This document shows positions 7,147 to 16,100 of a DNA stretch of 16,956 nucleotides, piece by piece. The stretch spans positions 1-16,956 of the forward strand of contig DCGQ01000051.1 of NCBI GenBank assembly GCA_002314635.1, in the 5' to 3' direction. Below the pieces are notes generated by a model. That model was given only the letters and a program-made list of their open reading frames with translations, searched no databases and was not told where the DNA came from. Source of the stretch: Clostridiales bacterium UBA1774 (lineage in GTDB: Bacteria > Bacillota > Clostridia > Oscillospirales > Oscillospiraceae). Each line of letters begins with the position of its first letter. Position 1 is the stretch's first letter. The position numbers and the translations under genes are program-made.

Positions 7147-10100
7147 ATGAAAAGCCTAAAAAAACTTCTGGCGATCATCCTGGTTCTGGCCTTGATGGTA
7201 CAGATCATGCCCATGTGGGCAGCCGCAGCGCTGGTAGAGAAAATGACGGGCGAAAAGATCACCGTTCAGAACGACTATCTGCAGGCGACGGTAGACAGCA
7301 AGACCGGCCGGTTCGGCATCCGGACGGTGGAGGGGCAGCCTGTTCGGAAAAACGATCAGGATACCAGTCTGACCTTTGGCGGAGACGATGCGGAAACCTC
7401 CTTCACCACCTTCCGCATCAACGGGACCGACTATATTTTCGGCAACTCCTATGATATTGACGCATCCAACGCCGGGTATCATGACCGGATCGTATCCGAG
7501 CTGGGGGAAACCCGGGTCATTACGGCGGACGAATACCCGGACTATGTGCCCGAGGGCTGCAAGGCCATCATGACCCCCTGGGAAGTGGAGGGCGTGGAGA
7601 TCACGCAGGTGATCCTGCTTTACCCGGAGACGGACAGCCAGAACGGCGGCAATGTCAACATTTACTACTACATAGAAAATAACTCCGATGCGGATGTGGA
7701 GCTTGGCTCCCGCATCCTGCTGGATACGCAGGTGGGTGCAAACGACGGGCCGGAGTTCCAGATCGGCACCATATCCGCCAATACCCTGAAGGTGGAGCGG
7801 AAGCTGACCCCGGACCCGGTGAATGACCAGAATATCCTGCCGGAAAACGCCAAGTATTACACCCTGCCGGATTACTGGGTCATGAAGGACACGCTGGACC
7901 CCACAAATCCCCTTGCCACCAATGTGATCGCCTACGGTTATACGGACATTTCCCTGTTCCGCCCGGTGGATTACATGATCGTGGGTCACTGGAACCATCT
8001 GGCCAACTACAAGTATGATCTGGATCAGGTTCAGCGGAATCTGGATTTCACCAGCGACAAGAACGATTACGGCACGGCGGACTCGGCAGTCTCCTTCTAC
8101 TGGGAACCGGAGACGGTGCCCGCAGGCGGCGCGACCCAGCTGGGCACCATCTACGGTCTGGGCGAGATCATCGACCCCACCAGCGTCCTCAGCATCACCT
8201 TCCCCAATCCGGTGACCCAGACCGAGACAACGGATGACGGAAGCGCCTATAAAAATGACGGCGTGTTCGATATCCATGTGGAGGTAACCAATCTGGCGCT
8301 GTACAAGATGCAGCACGACAGCGTGGACATTACCCTCACGCTGGAAAGCGGGCTGCGCTTCGTTTCCGTGGATGAGTACGGCAACATCATCCGCGATGAC
8401 AGCGGAAAACCGGTGGCGGAATACGGCAAGACCAAAACCGTCACCTATGAAAAGGCACTGACCCCGGAGCAGGCCGCAAACGGGGAGAAGAATCCCATCC
8501 TGCCCGGCGAAACGGTTTCCACTTCCTTCAAGGTCATTGCCACCGGAAAGCCATGGCCCTCCACCCGCCAGTACATGGTGACGGCATCCACACCCCAGCT
8601 GGAGACCGAATTTGAACGGCAGTACGGCAGCACCGCCAGCGATGACATCAAGGCGCTGTACAATGCCAGCCGCTCGGCCTTCATCTTCCTGCCGCCGGTA
8701 GGCGAGGCAGTTACGACCAAGACCTACAGCGTGACCCCGGAGGAATGCTTCCACGCGGACGTGAAGTATCTGGCCGTGACGATGACCAACATCGAGGCAT
8801 ACAATCCGGGCAGCAACCTGCGCTCCCAGAAAAGCGACCCGAACTTCAACCTGTATCTGGTGGAGAAATCCAGCGGAAACCGGTATCAGGTGGATGTGAC
8901 AGACGCGGTCACCACCGTTGTCTCCGATGACGGCATGACCGGGGAAATGCGGATCAGCTACCAGAAGGGCACACAGGTGGACCAGAGCGGCAATGTGATC
9001 GCCGTTCTGGATACGCCGGAGCTGCCGGTTGGCGAATACCAGGTGGTGATCGACTATATCACCAACGACGAGGATCTGAACTATATGCTGGACGTGACCT
9101 CGGGGCAGACCTTCCTGGTCACGGCCAACGAGGAAGCCCGGATCCGGGAACCGGCTGTGCTGGGCATCTTCAAGTCCACCATGGATTTCAGCAGCGGTTC
9201 TCTGATCGAGCAGTTCAATGATCTGGTAGAGGAAGTCACGAACTTCATGGACTCCATGAGCGACAGCGCCTCCATGGATCCGGACGCCATCCTCAGCGAG
9301 ATCACCGACGGGATCTACGGGACGCTGGAAGACACGGCCATGGAGTTTATGGACGAGCTTCTGCAGCCGCTGGAAGCGCTGTTCGATGAGCTGACCTCTA
9401 TATTCGTCTTTGACGAAGCCGGTATCAATGAGATCAATGCGGTTCTGGAGAAATATCCGGAGCTGAGCGTGCTGGATTTCGAACAGCTCCGCGGCTATAA
9501 CCTGCTGGATGCGGTGATGGGCCTGTTTGACGAGGAAGAAACCGGCGGGACGGTGACGCCGCCGCTGACCAAGGCGAAGGCTGCGCCCCTGATGGCCGCA
9601 GCAGGCAGTACCACCTCCGGCAGCTCCGTTCCGGACTTTGATTTTCCCATCAAGGGCATTGATGTGGACGCCATCATGGCTGGACCTCTGGATGAAAACG
9701 GAGAGGTCTCCACCGAGAGTCTTGGAAGCTGGGCCAATGCGGTGGCGGACGCGGTGCCCTTCATCATGGACACTGTGGAACTGATTCAGACGGTGAGCAG
9801 CGGCAATGTGAATTTTGCCGCCGTTGCGGATCAGCTTGTCACCTATCTGAAATCCTATCTGGATTTTCAGGTGGGCAGCATCGACATTGACGCGGTGGCA
9901 GACCTGATCAATCAGGGCGCCGCCATTTTCCAAAATGGCTTTGCCGTGGAGGACATTACCGGCATTCTGAAAATCGACTTTGTCAAAAAATACATCAAGC
10001 AGTATGTGGTGGAGCTTTTCTCCGATTATGACATCACCGAGGAGGACGTGAATGTTGACGCCATTGCCAATCTGATCAAAAACGCGATCACCATGGCGAA

Positions 10101-13100
10101 ATACGGCGTGAATGTGGACACGCTGGTGGACAGCATCCTTGACACCTTCCCGGCAGGTCTGATCGCCTTCGACAACGGGGAAATCAATATCCATTCCATC
10201 GGCGATGTGCTGAAACAGATCATCCACCTGATCGTGGACAGCGTAACCGCGGAAAGTGTGGATGTGACCGCGCTGACCGATGCGGTGATCGACATTTTCT
10301 CCGGCGACTTTGTGCAGGCCTTTGTGAAGGATCTGCTGGATATCGAGGAAAGCATCCCCGCAGAGGATGCGGCCGCCATTGCGGATATTTTGAAGCAGGT
10401 GGTCAGCCTGACGGTGAACAGCATTCAGTCCGGCAGCTTCAGCGTGGACGGACTGGTTGACCTGATCATGGCGGACTACATTCAGGGCTATGTGCTGGAG
10501 CTTCTGGGCGTCAGTGAGGACGACCTGAATCTGGATGATTTTGCAGATATGCTGAAGCAGATCATCCGCATGGCCTCCCAGCGCAGCTTCTCCGTGGAAT
10601 CCGTGGTGGAGCTGGTCACCTGCAGCTTTGTGCAGGACTGCGCGGCGATGGCACTGGAGCTGCCCAAAGCGGATGTGGCAGTGTTCAGCACCCGCATGAC
10701 CGATTTCGGCGCGTTCCTGAGCCGGGTCATCCGCATGGCCAAGGGCGAGGAATCCGTGTCCGACGGCATTGTCGGCCTGCTGACCGGCGACTTTGTGAAG
10801 GGCGGACTGAAAGCGCTGCTGGAGATTCCGGACAGCGATGCAGAATTTGATACCCGCTTTTCCGATTTCGGCAGTCTGCTGGGGCAGGTGCTTGACCTGA
10901 CCCGCAGCGGCAGCGTGACCGCGGAGCAGATTGCCGACCTGCTGACCAGTCCCTTTGTGAAGGACTGCTTGAAGCAGCTTCTGGAGATCGATGATTCACA
11001 GGACTACAACGATGTGGACGCCTTTGCGGAGCTGCTGCATCAGGTGGTAAAGATGATCGGCGACGGCGTCAGCGTGGACGCTGCCGTGGAGATCGTCATG
11101 AGCGATTTCGTGCAGCATTATGCCCAGAAGGCACTGGGTCTGATCCGCGACAGCATGACCGCCGAGGAAAAGGCGGAAGCAGAGCAGATCGCCGGAATGC
11201 TGAAAGAGCCGCTGACCGCTCTGGTGAAGCTGATCTCCGGCGCGGTGGAGACCGGTACGGTGGATACCGCCGTCATTTTGCAGCTGGTCAACTGTGAGCT
11301 GGTGCAGAGCAGCATCCGGGAAGTGCTGGGCATTTCGGAAGCGGAGCAGGCGGAGTTTCGGGAGACTGCGGCGGATTTCGCGGAGCTGCTGGAGCAGCTT
11401 CTCCATGCCGTCCTCCGTCTGACCGAATTGAAGGGCAGCAGCGCCGATACCATCGTGGACGCGGTGGCGGATTCGCTGGTGGGCATCTATACCGGCGATC
11501 TGGTACAGGACTGCGTGCGGGAATATCTGGGCCTGACCGCGCAGGATTTCGGCGAACAGGATATTCAGGCGCTGGGCGAGCTGCTGAAACAGGTCATCCG
11601 TCTGGTGTCCGGAAATGTGACGGCGAAGTCCGTGACCGCGCTGGTTCAGAACGAGTTTGTGGAAAAGTATGTCTGCAAGGCGCTGGAGCTTACCGGCTTC
11701 GGCCTCAGTGCAGCGGATCGGGAGACCATCGGGAATCTGCTGACCCGGGCGCTGGAGATGGCGCTGGGCGAGACCCCGGTGACCGCTTCCGCGCTGGTGT
11801 CCATGATGGGGGACGCGGCCTCCTCCGCGCCGGTGCAGGAGTATCTGACCCGGTTCTTTGGTTTGGAAACCTCTGCCGCAGCGGAACGGGAAGCCGCGGC
11901 TATGGGAGAGCTGATCGAGCAGCTTCTGAATCTGGCGCTGGGCGTAACGCCGGTGAATGCGGAGAATCTGACAAGCCTGTTTACCAATGACTTTGTGCAG
12001 AAGTATGTGCGGCAGTTCTTCGCTGAACAGGATATCTTTCAGCTGGGCGCGGAAGCCTATCAGAAATACGAGAAGGAAATCCAGTCTGCCGCCGCGCTGC
12101 TGGAGCAGGTTCTGAATCTGGCACTGGGGAAAACCGCCATTACGCGGGATTCTGTTCTGAACCTTGCTTCGGCTGTTCTGGAAAACGACTTTGTGCAGGA
12201 ATGGCTGCGGGAATATCTGCAGATCGGGCAGGATATATTCGGCATGGCTCAGAGCAGCTATCAGGAATACCGGGATGAGATCCTGTCTCTGTCCGGCCTG
12301 CTGCGGGAAACCATCCTGCTGGTGTCCTCCTGCGCGGACGGAACCGTGACCGGCGCCGCCGTGAAAAACAGCGTTGCAACGCTTCTGACCAATGATTATG
12401 TGCAGGACTTCATCCGGGAAAGCTTCGGAAGTGCCGTTACCGGCAGTCTGAAAGCGGAATCGGAGCTGGATCTTACCGCCATCGGCAATGCGCTGTACAG
12501 CGCTATGGAAATTCTGCTGAACGGCGGCGGCACCGCAGAGGTGCGAAACCTTCTCAAAACCCAGCTGCTTCCGGAATATGTGAATGCTGCGGTGGACGCC
12601 TCTGGGGTGAATCTGGATGCGGTCATGCAGCTGGTCACATGGGGAAAGAACATCGTCACCGCTGCCGGGACGAAGAATGTAAGCCAGATCACGGACGCCG
12701 TGATGAACCGCTCCGCCATGGAGCTGCTGGCGGAAAGTCTGGGGATCCCCACACCGCTGAGCGGCGAGATCAGCTTCGACGCGGTGGCTGCGCTGCTGAA
12801 ATGGAGCGCGAATGCGGTTGTCGGCATTGCGAAAACGGACGGGGCAGCGCTGGCGGCCTCCTTTGCCGCGCTGCTGAAGGACGATGCGGTGTCCGAGCTT
12901 GTGGTGAAGAGCTTTGAGCTGGACACGGACAGCCATGCGGTGGCTGCCATGGCAGAGCTTCTGGCGTGGAGTGTGGACGCGGTTCGCAGCGGCATCAGCG
13001 TCAGCACCCTTTCCAAGCTGCTGAACAATCAGAATATTCAGGCCTTTGCTTCGGAGTGCATTGCGGAATTTGCAGAGGGCACTGTGACGGCGAGCCTGAT

Positions 13101-16100
13101 TTCGGAAAACCGGGAAAAATTTGCCGATGCAGCCGATCTTCTGGCGTGGGTCATGGATACGGCTGTGACCGCGAAGAAAAGCGGCAGCTTTGACCCCGAA
13201 GCCATCGCCGCGCTGCTGGAGCGGGATTCCCTGCAGAACCTGCTGCGGGATTGTCTGGAGCTGGACAGCGGCGACACGCTGGATGCAGCGGCGGCGCTGA
13301 TGCGCTTTGCCATGGAGCTGGCGGAAGGCCAGTTCGGGGAGGATTCCATCCTCCGGCTGATGGACAAGAGTGAAGTAAAGAACCTGCTGCGGGACGGTTT
13401 CGGCTTTACCGCAGACCCGGAAGCCGTGGCGGAGCTGCTGCAGTGGACGGCAAATACCATTGTGAACGGCGTAAACGGCAGCTTTGACGCGGCAAGCATT
13501 TCGGCGCTGCTGAGAAAGACCTCCGTGCAGACCCTGATCACGGAGGGACTGGAGCTGGACAGCGGCGAACCGCTGGAGCTGATCGCCGACCTGATCGGAC
13601 TGTGCACGGAGCTGGCAAGCGGCAGCGTGAATACCGATGCGATGCTGAATCTGCTGACCGGCGACTGCGTGACCCAGCTGCTGGAAACCAACCTGCCGGA
13701 GATCGCGGAGCAGATGGAACTGGTGGAGGAAATCCTGCGCTGGTGCCTGAGTCTGACGGAGGACGGCCTTTCCGTGGATAAGCTCATGGAGATCGTGACC
13801 GGCGATACGGTGACGGACTTCGTGAAGGAGTGCTTTGCTTCGGAGCTGCCCCAGGCACCCGAGCTGGATTATGACGCGCTGGCGGGAACGGTTCGGAGCA
13901 TTCTGACTGCCGCGGCGGAGCTGGCGGAGGGTTCCTTCGGGATTTCCTCCGTGGAACGGATTTTCCGGGAACCGGCGGTGGCCGACTTTATTGCGGACTG
14001 CTTTGATCTGGACGAGGAAAGCGGATTCGGCAGGTCCGACCTGAACGCCGTGTTTGATATGCTGTGCTGGGCGCTGGATATGGTGGATGCGGGCAGTATG
14101 TCCGTCTCCGATGCGAAAGCGCTGCTGGACATGGAATCCGTGCAGAACATGGTCTGCAAGCTGCTGGACATTCCGGCAGACAACAGCACCTTCCGGGGTG
14201 TGCTGGCCCTGCTGAACTGGAGCCTGGATACGGCGGAGCAGGGGATCAGCGCAGCCGGCTTCCGCAGTCTGATCGCGGACACCGACCTGCAGAGCTTTGT
14301 CCGGGACAGTCTGGATATCGAAAAGAACAACGCAGGCTTTACGCTGGTGCTGGATGTGCTGAACTGGAGCCTGAGCATCGCGGAAAGCGGCTCCGTCTCT
14401 GCGGATGCGGTGGTGGAGCTGATGACCGGCGATTCGGTGGAGACCATGGTGCAGGCGTGTCTGGAGCTGGAACAGCCGCTGAATCTGAATGCCATCGGTG
14501 AGCTGGTGCGGTGGATTCTGGATGTGGCGCAGAACGGCATCGGCGTGGAGGATTTCTCCGAGCTGCTGAATCAGCCGGATGTGCAGCAGTTCCTGAAGGA
14601 TACGCTGGCCGGACTCAGCAGCGGAGTGGACCTGCAGGGCATTGTGGATATCATTGCCGCCGGTCTGGAAATGATCGGCGAGGGCAAGGCTGACAGGGAA
14701 TCCATCAAGAAGATCGTCACCGGCGACTTTGTGGAGAGCATCATCGGCGAGCTTGCCGATGACCCGGACGGGGAGAGCTTTGACCTGAGCATTCTGGCCG
14801 ATCTGACGGACATTGCCTTTGACATTGCAGAGGGCAGCTTCGGTAAGGATGACGTGATCAAGATCGTGCGGCTGTTCCTGTCCAAGGCCGTGACCTATAC
14901 GGATAATACCAAGATGGCCGTGGCCTGCGTGGGCGTGGTATGTCGGCTCATCGGCGGCGGCAGCAGCATTACCGGCATCACCGACGCCATCGGAACGGTT
15001 GTGGATGAGATCACCAATCTGGGCAGCCAGATCAAGGACTTCTTCACCGGCCAGATGGACTACGCCGAGCTGGCACAGCAGGTTCTGATGTCCTTTATCA
15101 ACAAGCTTCTGGACAAGCTGGGACCCTACAGAGATATGTTCCAGAGCATCATCGAGTTTATCAAGGATATTGAGAACTTTGACCCTGAGGAATTCGGCCA
15201 GATGGTGCTGGAAATGGGCATCGAAACCGGAAAAATGACGCTGGATCAGCTGATTTATGAATACGTGCGGAAGGCGCTGGTCACGGTTGCCACCGTGCTG
15301 GACAGCGGCTACACCGACACATGGGACACCAACAAGTACCCCACCTATTATCTGAAAGCCTTCGACAGTCAGGAGGCACTGGACAGCTATATTCAGGAGA
15401 ACTTTAACGACCCGGACAGCACGGACGGCATGATGGTGAAGATCACCGGCATGATCCGGCAGATCGGCGAGGGCGAGGGTGCGGAAAACTATGTGGTGGA
15501 CACCTCCACCGAACCCGCTATCCTGAATGATACCCTGTGCTTCGAAGGCTCCGACCTGACCTTTACCGCCGGAGCCATGGACTTCGGCATCGGAGACATT
15601 ACCGTGGGCGGCGTAATCCAGAAGGCGCAGGGGATTTACCAGAGCAATACCCCGCTGTTCAACTCCCTGATCGCCGCCGGTACCGGTACGCTGTATCTGG
15701 ACAGCTCCGGCTTTACCATCCATGAGGGCGAGTGGAGCATTGATTTCTACGACGGCTTCGACAAGGTGCTGGATCCGGTGGCGGAGGAAGAAACCGACGA
15801 CAGCGACAACAAGGCGCCGGAGGACACCACGGATAACGGCTCCAACGCATGGTCCATCGGCTTTTTGGGCGACAAGGTCAATCCGCTCCGCGCACTGGCG
15901 ATCACGGATGTGTACATCAACCGGCACAGCCTGTTCTCCGCGCCGAACTTCTCCATTGCAGGCTTCTCCCTGCAGTTTGACGACTATGTTCTGCGCTCCT
16001 CGCAGGTTTCGTTCAGCGGACACATTGACTTTAAGATCGTCAAGGGCGAGATCAAAAACGTATTCTTCAACAGCAAAGGTCTGCAGGCCATCGAAGCAGA

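Noticed and set aside
7156..10227. 1,023-codon open frame on the minus strand opposite the giant repeat protein
   Set aside because: Same codon-on-codon register; it ends at a sense CTA codon at 7156. The sense frame has a signal peptide, ribosome site and coherent domains.
9802..14890. Repeat array as EF-hand or dockerin calcium-binding repeats
   Set aside because: The D-F-V-Q signature lacks the D-x-D/N-x-D-G spacing and the fixed 12-residue loop, and the units are about 55 residues with long helices.
9802..14890. CRISPR array or DNA-level satellite
   Set aside because: Periodicity is at the protein level and in frame; the DNA copies are diverged and their spacing varies by whole codons.
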